This document shows positions 26,834 to 36,559 of a stretch of 64,000 bases of DNA, piece by piece. Origin of the DNA: Streptomyces sp. NBC_00341 (GTDB taxonomy: Bacteria > Actinomycetota > Actinomycetes > Streptomycetales > Streptomycetaceae). The DNA is taken from NCBI RefSeq assembly GCF_041435055.1, contig NZ_CP108002.1:8184001-8248000 (forward strand), in the 5' to 3' direction. The notes beneath the pieces are model-generated. The model did not search any database, was not told where the DNA came from, and saw only the letters and a program-made list of their open reading frames with translations. The translations under genes and the position numbers were made by a program. Position 1 is the first letter of the stretch. Each line of letters starts with the position of its first letter.

Positions 26834-29800
26834 CCGTAAGCGAACCGAGGCCCGTGACCACGGCCGAGAACGACGAGCGGGCACCCTCGGGCCGCATCGC
26901 GGTGGTCGGCATCGCCTGCCGCTACCCCGACGCCGAGAACCCCGAACAGCTCTGGCAGAACGTACTGGCGGGCCGCCGTGCCTTCCGTAAACTGCCTGAC
27001 CAGCGGATGCGCGCCGAGGACTACTACTCACCCGACCCCACCGCGCCCGACCGCTTCTACAGCGCCAAGGCCGCGGTGATCGAGGGCTTCGAGTTCGACC
27101 GGGTCCGCTACCGGGTGGCGGGCAGCACCTTCCGCTCCACCGACATGACCCACTGGCTCGCCCTTGACACCGCGGCCCGCGCCCTGGAGGACGCCGGCTT
27201 CCCGTACGGCGAGGGGCTGACGGGCGTCAACACCGGCGTCATCATCGGCAACACCCTCACCGGGGAGTTCAGCCGGGCCAACCTGATGCGGCTGCGCTGG
27301 CCGTACGTCCGCCGCACCGTCGGCGCCGCGCTGCGCGAGCAGGACTGGGACGACGAGGCACTCACCGTGTTCCTCGACAGCCTCGAACAGCGCTACAAGA
27401 GTGCCTTCCCGCCCATCGGCGAGGACACCCTGGCCGGCGGCCTGGCCAACACCATCGCAGGCCGCATCTGCAACCACTTCGACTTCAAGGGCGGCGGTTT
27501 CACCGTCGACGGCGCCTGCTCGTCCTCGCTGCTGTCGGTCTCCACCGCGTGCGACGCGCTGGCCCGCGGCACTATGGACGTTGCCGTGGCCGGCGGCGTG
27601 GACCTGAGCATCGATCCCTTCGAGGTGATCGGCTTCGCCAAGACCGGCGCGCTCGCCACCGGCGAGATGCGGGTCTACGACAAGGGCGCCAACGGCTTCT
27701 GGCCCGGCGAGGGCTGCGGCATGCTGGTCCTGATGCGGGACGAGGACGCCCGCGCGCAGGGCCGGTTCCGCTACGCCACCGTCGCCGGCTGGGGCTACTC
27801 CTCCGACGGGAAGGGCGGCATAACCCGGCCCGAGGCCAGCGGTCACCGGCTCGCCATGCGACGCGCCTACCGCACGGCCGGCTTCGGCATCGAGACCATC
27901 GGCTACTTCGAGGGCCACGGCACCGGAACGGCCGTCGGTGACGCCACCGAACTGCGCGCCTTCTCCGAGGCCCGCCGCGCCGCCGGGGCCCCCGCCCCGG
28001 CCGCCCTGAGCACAGTCAAGGGCAACTTCGGCCACACCAAGGCGGCGGCCGGCGTCGCTGGGCTCCTCAAGGCGATCCTCGCGGTCCGCCACCAGGTGAT
28101 CCCGCCCGCCACCAGCCATGTCGACCCGCATCCCGAACTCCTCGGCCCCGAGCCCGCGCTGCGGGTCCCCGACCGTGCCGAGCTGTGGCCCGAGGGCACG
28201 CCCATCCGGGCCGGGGTCTCCTCCATGGGCTTCGGCGGCATCAACGCCCACGTCGTGGTTGAGCACGCCGACGGCCTGCGGCGCAGCGCCGTGCCGAGCG
28301 TCACCCGCAAACTGGTCGCCTCCCGACAGGACGCCGAGCTGTTCCTGCTGGACGGCGCCGACCCGGAGGAACTGCGGGAGAAGGCGACCCACCTCGCGGA
28401 GTTCTGCGCCCAGCTGTCGTACGCCGAACTCGGCGACCTGGCAGCCACGCTCCAGGGCGAGCTGGACGGCCGGCCATTGCGCGCCGCAGTGCTCGTCGCC
28501 TCGCCCGAACAGGCCACCGAGCGGCTCACCGAGCTGGCCGGACAACTGGCCGCCGGAGTCCGCTCGCTGCTGGACACCCCGGGGGGTGTCTTCCTGGGCA
28601 GCGCCGGATCGGCCCCCCGGATCGGCTTCCTCTTCCCCGGCCAGGGCGCCGGAAAACGGGGCGACGGAGGCGCGCTGCGCCGCCGGTTCGCCGCCGTGGA
28701 CGAGCTGTACGACCGGCTCTCGCTGCCCACCGACGGCGACCTGGTCGCCACCGACGTCGCCCAGCCCAGGATCGTGGCCGCCTCGGTCGCGGGCCTGCGC
28801 ATCCTGGACATCCTCGGCATCGAGGCGGTCCGGGCCACCGGGCACAGCCTCGGGGAACTGACCGCCCTGCACTGGGCGGGCGCCATGGACGAGCCGACCG
28901 TGCTGAGCACGGCCGGCGCCCGCGGCCGGATCATGGCCACGGCCAGCGACGGCGACGGCACGATGGCGGCACTCGCGACCACCCCCGCACTCGCCGAGGC
29001 ACTGACCGTCGGCGAGCCGGTGGTGATCGCCGGCTACAACAGCCCGCAGCAGACCGTGGTGTCCGGCCCTGTCGCGGCGGTCGAACGGGTCTGCGCACGG
29101 GCGGCGGGCCAGGGCGTCGGCGTGGCGAGGATCAATGTCTCGCACGCCTTCCACTCACCGGCCGTCGCCCCGGCCGCGGCCGGACTCGCCGAGCATCTGG
29201 CAACCGAGCAGTTCGGCCGGATCGGCGGGGGCCTGGTCTCCACCGTCACCGGCGGACTGCTGCCCGTCGAAACCGACGTCGTGGACCTGCTCACCCGGCA
29301 GGTTCTGCAACCGGTCCGGTTCACCGAGGCGCTCCAGGAGATGGACGGCGAGGTGGACCTGCTGATCGAGGTCGGACCGGGACACGTACTGAAGTCGCTG
29401 GCCGCCGACATCCTGCCGGATGTGCCCGCGGTCGCCACCGAGGCGGACGCCCTGTCACTGACCGGGCTGCTCGGCACGGTCGCCGCCGCCTGGACGATGG
29501 GCGCGCCGGTCCGGCACAGCCGGCTCTTCGCCGGGCGTTTCACCCGGCCCCTGCCGCTGGACAAGGAGTTCCTGTTCTTCGCCAGCCCCTGCGAGTCCAA
29601 CGGCGAGGACTTCGTGCTGGAGCAGTCGGTATCGGCCGCGCTGCCCGAGCTCACCGTTCTCGCGCCCACCGCCGACACCACGGCAGCCGGCGGGGAGGAT
29701 GCCTCCAGCCTGGAGGTACTGCTCCGGCTGGCCGCCGAGCGGGCCGAACTCCCGGTCGAAACGGTCGATCCGGCGGCCAACCCACTCGATGAACTGCACC

Positions 29801-32715
29801 TGAGCTCCATCACCGTCGGCCAGATCATGAATCAGGCCGCCCAGGAGCTGGGCATCTCCGCCCCCATGGTCACCACCGCGTTCGCCACCTCCACGCTGGG
29901 GCAACTCGCCGAACTCCTCGACGAGCTGGCCGAGCAGACGCCCGACGACCACCAGCCGTCCGCCGCCCCCGGCGTCGCGAGCTGGGTACGCCCGTTCGTG
30001 GTCGATCTGACACCGGCCGAGCTGCCCGGCGGCCCCGCCGCCGGGCCCGGTGGCGACTGGGAGGTCTTCGCCTCCGACCGGCACCCGCTGGCCGGCCCGC
30101 TGGCCGAGAAGCTGCGCGCGACCGGGCCCGGCGCGGGCGTCCTGCTCGCCCTGCCCCGCGACTGCGGCCAGGAGCACATCGGGCTGATGCTCGACGCCGC
30201 CCGAGCCGCACTCGACCCGGATCGGCGTGCCGCCGGCACCCGGCTGGTCGCCGTCGGCGACCGCAGGGGAGCGGCGGGCCTGGCCAAGACGCTGCACCTG
30301 GAAGCACCGGACATCCCGGTCACCGTCGTCACCCTGCCGTTGCCCGAGGGCATGACGGCTGATGCGGCCGAGCGGATCAGCGTCCGGATCGCCGCTGACG
30401 CGGTGGCCACCGCCGGGTTCAGCGAGGTGCACTACGACGCCGATGGCGTGCGGCGGGAGCCGGTGCTGCGGGCGGTGGAGCTCGCGACGGACTCCACCCA
30501 CCAGGCGCTGGACGAGGGCGACGTCCTGCTGATCACCGGCGGCGGCAAGGGCATCACCGCCGAGTGCGCCATCTCGCTGGCCGGGCCGAGCGGTGCGGCG
30601 ATCGGGCTGATGGGCCGCTCCGACCCCGCCGAGGACGCCGAGCTCGCGGACAACCTGGCCCGGATGGAAGCGGCGGGTGTCCGGGTGTACTACGCGCGGG
30701 CCGACGTCACCGACGTCGACCAGGTCAAGGCCGCGGTCGGCGAGATCACCAAGGCGCTCGGCCCGGTCACCGGGCTGCTGCACGGTGCGGGCCGCAACCA
30801 GCCGCAGGCACTCGCCAACCTGGACGAGGACTCGTTCCGCCGCACACTGGCCACCAAGATCGACGGTGTGGAGGCCGTGCTGGCCGCGATCGACCCGGCG
30901 GCGCTGCGGCTCTTCGTGACCTTCGGCAGCATCATCGGCCGGGCGGGACTGCGCGGCGAGGCGGACTACGCCACCGCCAACGACTGGCTCACCGAGCTGA
31001 CCGTCCAGTTTCAGCAGGACTACCCCGACTGCCGCTGCCTGGCACTGGAGTGGTCGGTCTGGTCCGGTGCCGGCATGGGGGAGCGGCTGGGCGTCCTGGA
31101 GGGGCTGGTCCGCGAAGGCATCGAGCCGATCCCCGCCGACCAGGGCGTGGAACTGCTCGGCCGGCTGCTGGCCGACACCGGTGTCCCGCCGGCCCTGGTG
31201 GTGATGGGCCGGGCCGGCGGCCTGCCGACGCTCACCCTGGAGCAGCGCGAACCGCCGCTGCTGCGGTTCCTGGAACGCGTCCAGGTCCACTACCCCGGCA
31301 TCGAACTGGTCGCGGACGCCGAACTCGGCGGCGGCAGCGATCTCTACCTGCCCGACCACCTGCTGGACGGCGACCTGCTCTTCCCCGCCGTCCTCGGCAT
31401 GGAGGCCATGGCCCAGGTGGCCACCGCGTTGACCGGCCACCAGGACACGCCGGTGCTGGAGGACATGCGGTTCCTGCGGCCCATCGTGGTCCCGGTGAAC
31501 GGCACGACGACTCTGCGCGTCGCCGCCCTGGTCACCGGACCCGGCACGGTCGAGGCGGTGGTGCGCAGCAGTGAGACCGGCTTCCAGGCCGACCACTTCA
31601 GGGCCACCCTGCGCTTCGGCGGGCCGGAGCCGGCCGGCGACCAGGCGCCGGTCACCGACCAGGTGCCGCGGGTGCCGCTGGAACCCCGTGAGCTGTACGG
31701 GCCGGTGCTCTTCCAGGGCGAACGCTTCCAGCGGCTGCTCGGCTACCGGGACCTGGCCGCCAAGCACTGCCTGGCCGAGATCGACGACACTCCCCGGGCC
31801 GACTGGTTCGCCGCCTACCACCCGGGCGAACTGGTACTGGCCGACCCGGGTACCCGTGACGCGCTCATGCACTCCATCCAGGCGTGCGTGCCCGACGCCA
31901 CCCTGCTGCCGGTGAGCGTGGCACGGCTGCATCTCGCGGCCCGGCCGGCGCGACACACCGGCCGACTGCTGTTCCTCGACGCCCGCGAGCGGTCCCGGGA
32001 CGGCGACAGCTACCTCTACGACCTGGACGTCCGCGACGAGGAGGGCAGGCTGGTCGAGCGCTGGGAGGGCCTGCTGCTGCGGGCGGTGCGCAAGCAGGAC
32101 GGAGCCGGCCCCTGGCTGCCGGCCCTGCTCGGCCCCTTCCTGGAACGGCGCGCCGAAGCGGCGCTCGGCCACCCGCTACGGTGCGTCGTGCTGCCCGGAG
32201 GCTCGGTGGACGGGTCCTCGGTGGACGAGCGCCGGCAGCGCACCGCCCAGGCTGTGAGCTGGGCGCTGGGGCGTACCACCGAGGTGCACCACCGGCCCGA
32301 CGGACGGCCCGAACTGGCCGACAGGCGACGGGTGTCCTCCTCGCACGCGGCGGGCGTCACCTTCGCCGTGGTCGCCGACCAGGCCGTCACCTGCGACATC
32401 GAGGTGGCAGCCGATCGGCCGGCCGACGAATGGGCCGCGCTGCTCGGCCCCGACGGCCTGGCGCTGGCACGGCTGCTCGCCGAGGGGCGGGGCGAGGCGC
32501 TGAGCCTGGCCGCCACCCGGGTGTGGGGCGCGGTGGAGACACTGCGCAAGGCGGGCCACGCGGTGGCCGCGCTGAGCCTGGACGGCGACGCGGGACTGCC
32601 GTCCGGCTGGGTGGCCTTCCGGGGCGGCGCACACCGCATCACGTCCTTCGCGACCGCCCTGGAGGGCGTCGCCGATCCGGTGTCGTTCACCGTGCTGACC
32701 GAGGGGACCCGATGA
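26830..32715 (+). CDS. pksE: Iterative enediyne polyketide synthase (PKSE)
   Basis: The 1961-aa synthase has the enediyne domain order. KS: active Cys230 in GACSSSLLS, His363 in EGHGTGT, His402 in NFGHTKAAAG. AT: Ser673 in GHSLGEL. ACP: Ser992/993 in LHLSSITVGQ (the serine before Ile is the expected phosphopantetheine site). KR: ITGGGKGIT near 1235. DH: His1510 in PDHLLDGDLLFP. A C-terminal self-acting phosphopantetheinyl transferase covers about 1790-1961. It iteratively builds a C15/C16 polyene from malonyl units, released by the thioesterase encoded next, as the precursor of enediyne cores or as 1,3,5,7,9,11,13-pentadecaheptaene. Length is normal for the family and all key residues are present. 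Confidence 0.97.
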   Translation: MTVSEPRPVTTAENDERAPSGRIAVVGIACRYPDAENPEQLWQNVLAGRRAFRKLPDQRMRAEDYYSPDPTAPDRFYSAKAAVIEGFEFDRVRYRVAGSTFRSTDMTHWLALDTAARALEDAGFPYGEGLTGVNTGVIIGNTLTGEFSRANLMRLRWPYVRRTVGAALREQDWDDEALTVFLDSLEQRYKSAFPPIGEDTLAGGLANTIAGRICNHFDFKGGGFTVDGACSSSLLSVSTACDALARGTMDVAVAGGVDLSIDPFEVIGFAKTGALATGEMRVYDKGANGFWPGEGCGMLVLMRDEDARAQGRFRYATVAGWGYSSDGKGGITRPEASGHRLAMRRAYRTAGFGIETIGYFEGHGTGTAVGDATELRAFSEARRAAGAPAPAALSTVKGNFGHTKAAAGVAGLLKAILAVRHQVIPPATSHVDPHPELLGPEPALRVPDRAELWPEGTPIRAGVSSMGFGGINAHVVVEHADGLRRSAVPSVTRKLVASRQDAELFLLDGADPEELREKATHLAEFCAQLSYAELGDLAATLQGELDGRPLRAAVLVASPEQATERLTELAGQLAAGVRSLLDTPGGVFLGSAGSAPRIGFLFPGQGAGKRGDGGALRRRFAAVDELYDRLSLPTDGDLVATDVAQPRIVAASVAGLRILDILGIEAVRATGHSLGELTALHWAGAMDEPTVLSTAGARGRIMATASDGDGTMAALATTPALAEALTVGEPVVIAGYNSPQQTVVSGPVAAVERVCARAAGQGVGVARINVSHAFHSPAVAPAAAGLAEHLATEQFGRIGGGLVSTVTGGLLPVETDVVDLLTRQVLQPVRFTEALQEMDGEVDLLIEVGPGHVLKSLAADILPDVPAVATEADALSLTGLLGTVAAAWTMGAPVRHSRLFAGRFTRPLPLDKEFLFFASPCESNGEDFVLEQSVSAALPELTVLAPTADTTAAGGEDASSLEVLLRLAAERAELPVETVDPAANPLDELHLSSITVGQIMNQAAQELGISAPMVTTAFATSTLGQLAELLDELAEQTPDDHQPSAAPGVASWVRPFVVDLTPAELPGGPAAGPGGDWEVFASDRHPLAGPLAEKLRATGPGAGVLLALPRDCGQEHIGLMLDAARAALDPDRRAAGTRLVAVGDRRGAAGLAKTLHLEAPDIPVTVVTLPLPEGMTADAAERISVRIAADAVATAGFSEVHYDADGVRREPVLRAVELATDSTHQALDEGDVLLITGGGKGITAECAISLAGPSGAAIGLMGRSDPAEDAELADNLARMEAAGVRVYYARADVTDVDQVKAAVGEITKALGPVTGLLHGAGRNQPQALANLDEDSFRRTLATKIDGVEAVLAAIDPAALRLFVTFGSIIGRAGLRGEADYATANDWLTELTVQFQQDYPDCRCLALEWSVWSGAGMGERLGVLEGLVREGIEPIPADQGVELLGRLLADTGVPPALVVMGRAGGLPTLTLEQREPPLLRFLERVQVHYPGIELVADAELGGGSDLYLPDHLLDGDLLFPAVLGMEAMAQVATALTGHQDTPVLEDMRFLRPIVVPVNGTTTLRVAALVTGPGTVEAVVRSSETGFQADHFRATLRFGGPEPAGDQAPVTDQVPRVPLEPRELYGPVLFQGERFQRLLGYRDLAAKHCLAEIDDTPRADWFAAYHPGELVLADPGTRDALMHSIQACVPDATLLPVSVARLHLAARPARHTGRLLFLDARERSRDGDSYLYDLDVRDEEGRLVERWEGLLLRAVRKQDGAGPWLPALLGPFLERRAEAALGHPLRCVVLPGGSVDGSSVDERRQRTAQAVSWALGRTTEVHHRPDGRPELADRRRVSSSHAAGVTFAVVADQAVTCDIEVAADRPADEWAALLGPDGLALARLLAEGRGEALSLAATRVWGAVETLRKAGHAVAALSLDGDAGLPSGWVAFRGGAHRITSFATALEGVADPVSFTVLTEGTR

Positions 32716-33188
32716 CGCAACCGGCCTACTACGAGTACCGCCACCTGGTGGGCTTCGAGGAGACCAACCTCGTCGGCAACGTCTACTACGTCAACTACCT
32801 CCGCTGGCAGGGCCGCTGTCGGGAGATGTTCCTGCGCGACCGGGCTCCCGAGGTGCTCGCCGACATCCGTGCCGACCTCAAGCTGTTCACCCTGAAGGTG
32901 GACTGCGAGTTCTTCGCCGAGATCACCGCCTTCGACGAACTGTCCATCCGGATGCGGCTGCTGGACCTCACACAGACCCAGATCGCCTTCACCTTCGACT
33001 ACGTGCGGCTCGGTCCCGACGGAAGCGAAACCCTGGTCGCGCGCGGGCAGCAGAGGATCGCCTGCATGCGCGGTCCCAACACCGACACCCGTCCGACCAG
33101 GGTCCCCGAGCCGCTGCGGCTCGCCCTGGTCCCGTACAGCGTCTCCGGTACGGCGTCCTCCCGGACGCTCACCACTACTGCGGGGTGA
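32712..33188 (+). CDS. tebC: Enediyne hot-dog thioesterase TEBC (E10-type)
   Basis: The 158-aa protein is a single hot-dog domain. The characteristic segment is GFEETNLVGNVYYVNYLRWQ, followed by GRCREMFL, as in CalE7/SgcE10/DynE7; the usual catalytic Asp/Glu of hydroxybenzoyl-CoA thioesterases is replaced by Asn, as is normal for this subfamily. It hydrolyses the polyene beta-keto thioester from the PKSE ACP, leading after decarboxylation to the heptaene. It overlaps the PKSE stop by 4 nt and the flavin reductase start by 4 nt. Confidence 0.95.
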   Translation: MTQPAYYEYRHLVGFEETNLVGNVYYVNYLRWQGRCREMFLRDRAPEVLADIRADLKLFTLKVDCEFFAEITAFDELSIRMRLLDLTQTQIAFTFDYVRLGPDGSETLVARGQQRIACMRGPNTDTRPTRVPEPLRLALVPYSVSGTASSRTLTTTAG

Positions 33189-33763
33189 TCCACATGTCCA
33201 TCGTCCCATCCGCCTCTGTTCCGCTGCCCGGTCCGCTCGACCTGCCGCCGCTTCCCGCGGAGGCGCCCGAGGCGGACATCCACGACCGTCGCGCACTGCG
33301 CGGGGTGCTGGGGCGTTTCGCCACCGGGGTGACCGTACTGACCGCGGGACGCGACGCGCCGCGCGGCATGACCGCCAACTCCTTCACCTCCGTCTCCCTC
33401 GAACCGGCCCAGGTGCTGGTGTGCGTAGTGAAGTCGGCGTCCATCCACCAACTCGTGATGGCCGAGCAGGCTTTCGCGGTCTCGGTGCTCAGCCGGGACC
33501 AGGAATGGGTGGCCCGCCACTTCGCCGACCACTCACGCCCGCGCGGTGCGGCGGAGTTCGCCGGCATCGACCACGAACCCGGCCGGCACACCGGAGCCCC
33601 CGTGCTGGGCCACGTCCAGGCATGGCTGGAGTGCCGGCTCAGCGCCATCCACGACGGGGGTGACCACACCATCTTCGTGGGCTCGGTACTGGGCGCGGGC
33701 AACGCGTCGGGCGAGGACCCGCTGCTCTTCCTGGGCGGGGCCTTCCGCCGCGTCGCCGCCTGA
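33185..33763 (+). CDS. Flavin reductase (E6-like, HpaC-type)
   Basis: The 192-aa protein has the flavin reductase/FMN-binding split-barrel pattern: LRGVLGRFATGVTVLTAGRD, GMTANSFTSVSLEPAQVLVCV and VGSVLGAG, then a C-terminal LLFLGGAFRRV. These enzymes supply FADH2 or FMNH2 to monooxygenases; SgcE6 plays this role in C-1027 biosynthesis. The GTG at 33185 overlaps the thioesterase stop (GTGA) and is my choice; an ATG at 33194 is possible. It could serve the group D flavin monooxygenases seen elsewhere in the window (inference). The operon ends with two strong hairpins. Confidence 0.9.
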   Translation: MIHMSIVPSASVPLPGPLDLPPLPAEAPEADIHDRRALRGVLGRFATGVTVLTAGRDAPRGMTANSFTSVSLEPAQVLVCVVKSASIHQLVMAEQAFAVSVLSRDQEWVARHFADHSRPRGAAEFAGIDHEPGRHTGAPVLGHVQAWLECRLSAIHDGGDHTIFVGSVLGAGNASGEDPLLFLGGAFRRVAA

Positions 33764-33776
33764 CCCCGGTTCGAAC

Positions 33777-33810
33777 GGGAAGCCCGGCCGCTGCCCCGGC
33801 CGGGCTTCCC
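33777..33810. terminator. 14-bp stem terminator ending the core operon
   Basis: GGGAAGCCCGGCCG at 33777-33790 and its complement at 33797-33810 enclose a 6-nt loop, starting 14 bp after the flavin reductase stop. Confidence 0.8.
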
Positions 33811-33849
33811 GCGTTGTCCGCCGCACCCCGCGGCGGACTCCGGAACGCG

Positions 33850-33888
33850 AACGGCCGCCCCGGGCTACTGCTGCCCGGGGCGGCCGTT
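33850..33888. terminator. Second tandem hairpin terminator (P450 side)
   Basis: AACGGCCGCCCCGGGC and its exact complement flank a 7-nt loop. It lies just beyond the 3' end of the leftward P450 gene (33921), so each convergent operon has its own terminator. Confidence 0.8.
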
Positions 33889-33920
33889 GGCGTGACCGGT
33901 CCGTCCTCGCCGGCGCACCG

Positions 33921-35312
33921 TCAGTTCCGCGCCTCAACGGTCATCGGCAGGCCGCCCTTGACCCGCAGGGTCAGCATCGGCTCGGCCCGCACCTTGTGGC
34001 CCGGGGGGACCGAGAGCCGCAGCCGGCGCAGCAGGACGGCGAGTACTACCGTGGCCTCCATCATCCCCAGGCTGCTGCCGACACAGACCCGCGGTCCCGC
34101 ACCGAACGGTACGTAGCTGTACCGGTGCCGGTCCGCGGAGCGGCCCTTGGCGAACCGTTCCGGGTCGAACCGGTCCGGGTCCTCCCAGAAGTCCGGGTGC
34201 CGGTGCAGTGTGTAGGGGCACAGCACCACATCGGCGCCGGCCGGAACCCGGTAGCCGCCGATCTCGTCCGCCGCCAGCGCCCTGCGCGGCAGCAGCCACA
34301 CCGCCGGGTACAGCCGCATCACCTCCTGGAGCACCATTGACGTGTACGTGAGCCGGTGGAAGTCCTCGATGGCCGGCAGCCGGTCGCCCAGTACCTCGTC
34401 GATCTCGGCGCGTACCCGGTCGCCCGCCTCGGGGTGCCGGTCCAGCAGATACAGCGTCCAGTTGAGGGTGCTGGCGGTGGTGTCGTGCCCGGCGAGCAGC
34501 AGGGTGATCAGCTCGTCGCGCATCCGGTTCTGCCGGACCGTCGGATCCCGCTCGTCGGCCGTCGCGTCGATGAGGCGCGAGAGCACGTCGTCGCGAGTGC
34601 CGTCGGAAGCCGGTTGCTGTTCCCGCTCCTGGGCGAGCGCGGCCACGATGCGGTTCAGTTCGGCCCGCGCCTTGCGGAACCTCAGCTGCAGGGGCAGCGG
34701 TACCCAGGTGGGCACCGAACTCAGGCTCATCATCTCGAAGACGGCCTGGTCCTGGACGATTTCGAAGGCCTCGCCGATGGACTCGTACGCGCCCAGGTCC
34801 GCGTCCAGCAGCGAGCGGCCGAGCACCCCGAGGGTGAGCCCGGTCATCTCCTGCCGGATGTCCACCGCTCCCACGCCCGCCGACCGCCTCAGCCGGCCGG
34901 CCAGCAGCAGCGCCTCCTCGCCGATGGCCCCGATCTGCCGGTTGATCCGGCGCGGCTGGAACGCCGGCTGGATCACCTTGCGCTGGGCACGCCACAGCGG
35001 GCCCTCACTGGTCAGCAGGCCGTTGCCGAGCGCGCGGCGGGCGTGCACCAGACCGATGCCCTTGTGGTAGTTGGCGCTGTTGTCGGTCAGTACCCGGCGG
35101 ATGTGGTCGGGGTGGTTGAAGAAGTACAGGGTCTTGGGGCCGAGCGGCAGCCGTACCGCGTCGCCGTAGGTGGCCGCTGCCTCGGTCATCACTGCCAGCC
35201 GATCGGAGGCCATCCGGGCCAGGAGCAGCGGGGTGCCGGCCCGCGACGGCCCCGGTGGCCGACGCGGCCGGCCGCCGCCCGGCGGGGCCGGTACCGGGCC
35301 CACGCCGGTCAT
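33921..35312 (-). CDS. Cytochrome P450 monooxygenase
   Basis: The 463-aa protein contains the I-helix AGHDTTAS, the K-helix ExxR in EVMRLYP, and the haem loop FGAGPRVCVGSSLGMMEA with the Cys ligand. The layout (LLLPRRALAADEIGGYRVPAG, DPERFAKGRSADRHRYSYVPFG in parts) is closer to CYP102-like/fatty-acid-type class enzymes than to typical Streptomyces CYP105/107; the SgcE7-type P450s of enediyne clusters may be comparable. It starts at an ATG overlapping the UNBL stop by 4 nt, so it forms a coupled UNBL-P450 operon. Likely hydroxylates or epoxidises the polyene-derived intermediate (inference). Confidence 0.9.
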   Translation of the reverse strand: MTGVGPVPAPPGGGRPRRPPGPSRAGTPLLLARMASDRLAVMTEAAATYGDAVRLPLGPKTLYFFNHPDHIRRVLTDNSANYHKGIGLVHARRALGNGLLTSEGPLWRAQRKVIQPAFQPRRINRQIGAIGEEALLLAGRLRRSAGVGAVDIRQEMTGLTLGVLGRSLLDADLGAYESIGEAFEIVQDQAVFEMMSLSSVPTWVPLPLQLRFRKARAELNRIVAALAQEREQQPASDGTRDDVLSRLIDATADERDPTVRQNRMRDELITLLLAGHDTTASTLNWTLYLLDRHPEAGDRVRAEIDEVLGDRLPAIEDFHRLTYTSMVLQEVMRLYPAVWLLPRRALAADEIGGYRVPAGADVVLCPYTLHRHPDFWEDPDRFDPERFAKGRSADRHRYSYVPFGAGPRVCVGSSLGMMEATVVLAVLLRRLRLSVPPGHKVRAEPMLTLRVKGGLPMTVEARN

Positions 35313-36292
35313 GCCCGCGCCTCGGGGGCGTCGCTGGAGACCCGCTCGGCTATCTCCCGGCGCCATACCTCGTACGCCGTCAGCCGGCCGTCCACGACGG
35401 GATCGGGCCGGGCCCGCGAGCAGACCTCGGTGACCTGCTGCGGGCTCATGCCGCAGAGCAGTTGCGCGGCCATTTCGGTGTGCGGTGTCAGCAGCCCGGC
35501 CTCCACCCGGGTGGTCGAGGCGAAGGCCACGCCCTGAGCGAGTTGCGGCCGGTAGTGGCCGGCCCGTTCGAGCAGGTACAGCAGCTCGGCCTCGCCGGCA
35601 CCGCCGGCGTAGCAGGCGGCCAGGCCGACCCCGCTGTAGAGATCGGCCCGCCGGTTCGCCGCGAAGCTGTCCACCAGGTCCGCGACCACGGCCGGGTCGG
35701 TGCCGCCGATGAACCAGAGCGCCCGCCCGATGCCCTGGTCGACGGCGTGCCCGGCGTACCGCCGAGTCTCGTCGCCGGGCCACGGGAAGGACGGGTCCCG
35801 GTACTGCTCGCGCACATAGCGCTGGGTACGGAAGTAGGCCTGGTGGAACCCGTATCCGTCCAGGGCCAGCCAGCGCAGCAGTGGGTCGGCGGGTGCGATG
35901 GACGCCCACCGGAAGCGGGGCAGCCGGGCCATCGCCCAGCCGACCCCGACGTGCACCATGTAGCCGTGCGGGGCGCCGTGGCCCGCCAGGAAGGCCGGTA
36001 TCCGGCCGTTGCCGGGTATCGGAAGTCCGTCCAGCATGGCCAGTCCCATCGCCGCGCCCTCGTAGGCGAAGCCGCGGAACCGCACCGGAATCCGTTCCAG
36101 CCGCTGGTGCGCCTCGTCCTGGTCGCGTGCCTCGACGGCGAACGCGTACCCGTCGAGGAAGGTCGCCCCGACCGTTTCGAGCGTCTCCCGCGCCTCGGGG
36201 CTCTTCTCGTGGAAGCCCCGGGTGGACAGCTTGGTCTCGTTGTGGCTCGGTGTCATCAGACGGCGCCTGACCGCTCGCCAGCTCGCGCTCAT
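35309..36292 (-). CDS. unbL: Enediyne protein UNBL (E3-type, DUF1702)
   Basis: The 327-aa protein shows the DUF1702 pattern: basic start SASWRAVRRRLMTPSHNET, then TRGFHEKSPEARETLETVG, AYEGAAMGLAMLDG (FAYEGAAMG), FLAGHGAPHGYMVHVGVGWA and LDGYGFHQAYF. UNBL is the fifth member of the minimal enediyne cassette; role unknown. I choose ATG 36292 because GGAGGG precedes it and the added RRR segment fits the family, over ATG 36256. In described cassettes UNBL sits directly upstream of UNBV on the same strand; here it is about 9.5 kb away from the UNBV end, inverted, and coupled to a P450. Confidence 0.9.
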   Translation of the reverse strand: MSASWRAVRRRLMTPSHNETKLSTRGFHEKSPEARETLETVGATFLDGYAFAVEARDQDEAHQRLERIPVRFRGFAYEGAAMGLAMLDGLPIPGNGRIPAFLAGHGAPHGYMVHVGVGWAMARLPRFRWASIAPADPLLRWLALDGYGFHQAYFRTQRYVREQYRDPSFPWPGDETRRYAGHAVDQGIGRALWFIGGTDPAVVADLVDSFAANRRADLYSGVGLAACYAGGAGEAELLYLLERAGHYRPQLAQGVAFASTTRVEAGLLTPHTEMAAQLLCGMSPQQVTEVCSRARPDPVVDGRLTAYEVWRREIAERVSSDAPEARA

Positions 36293-36559
36293 CGTTGCCC
36301 TCCAGCCCGCCGCGCGCCCCAACGGCCGCAGCTCTCCGGTTACATGCTCCGGTTCCGCGGCCCGCCGTACTACTTCTGCCGTGCCGGTACCGGGCAATTC
36401 AGGAGTAGGCACGGAACGGGTCGGGTCCCGACAATCAGTCGCGTCGCCCGCACGCCCCCACATCCGAGGTCTCGCATGCGGCCGTCCCGAACGGGAGCGG
36501 CCGGGATCGCGGACCTCGTGCACCGGTTCCGGCACCGCCCACCCCAGAGGAGACCTCAC

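Noticed and set aside
26657..33300. Long leftward open frames opposite the PKSE and thioesterase genes
   Set aside because: They are antisense shadows caused by very high GC; no motifs, and the sense-strand PKSE and TEBC domains are complete.
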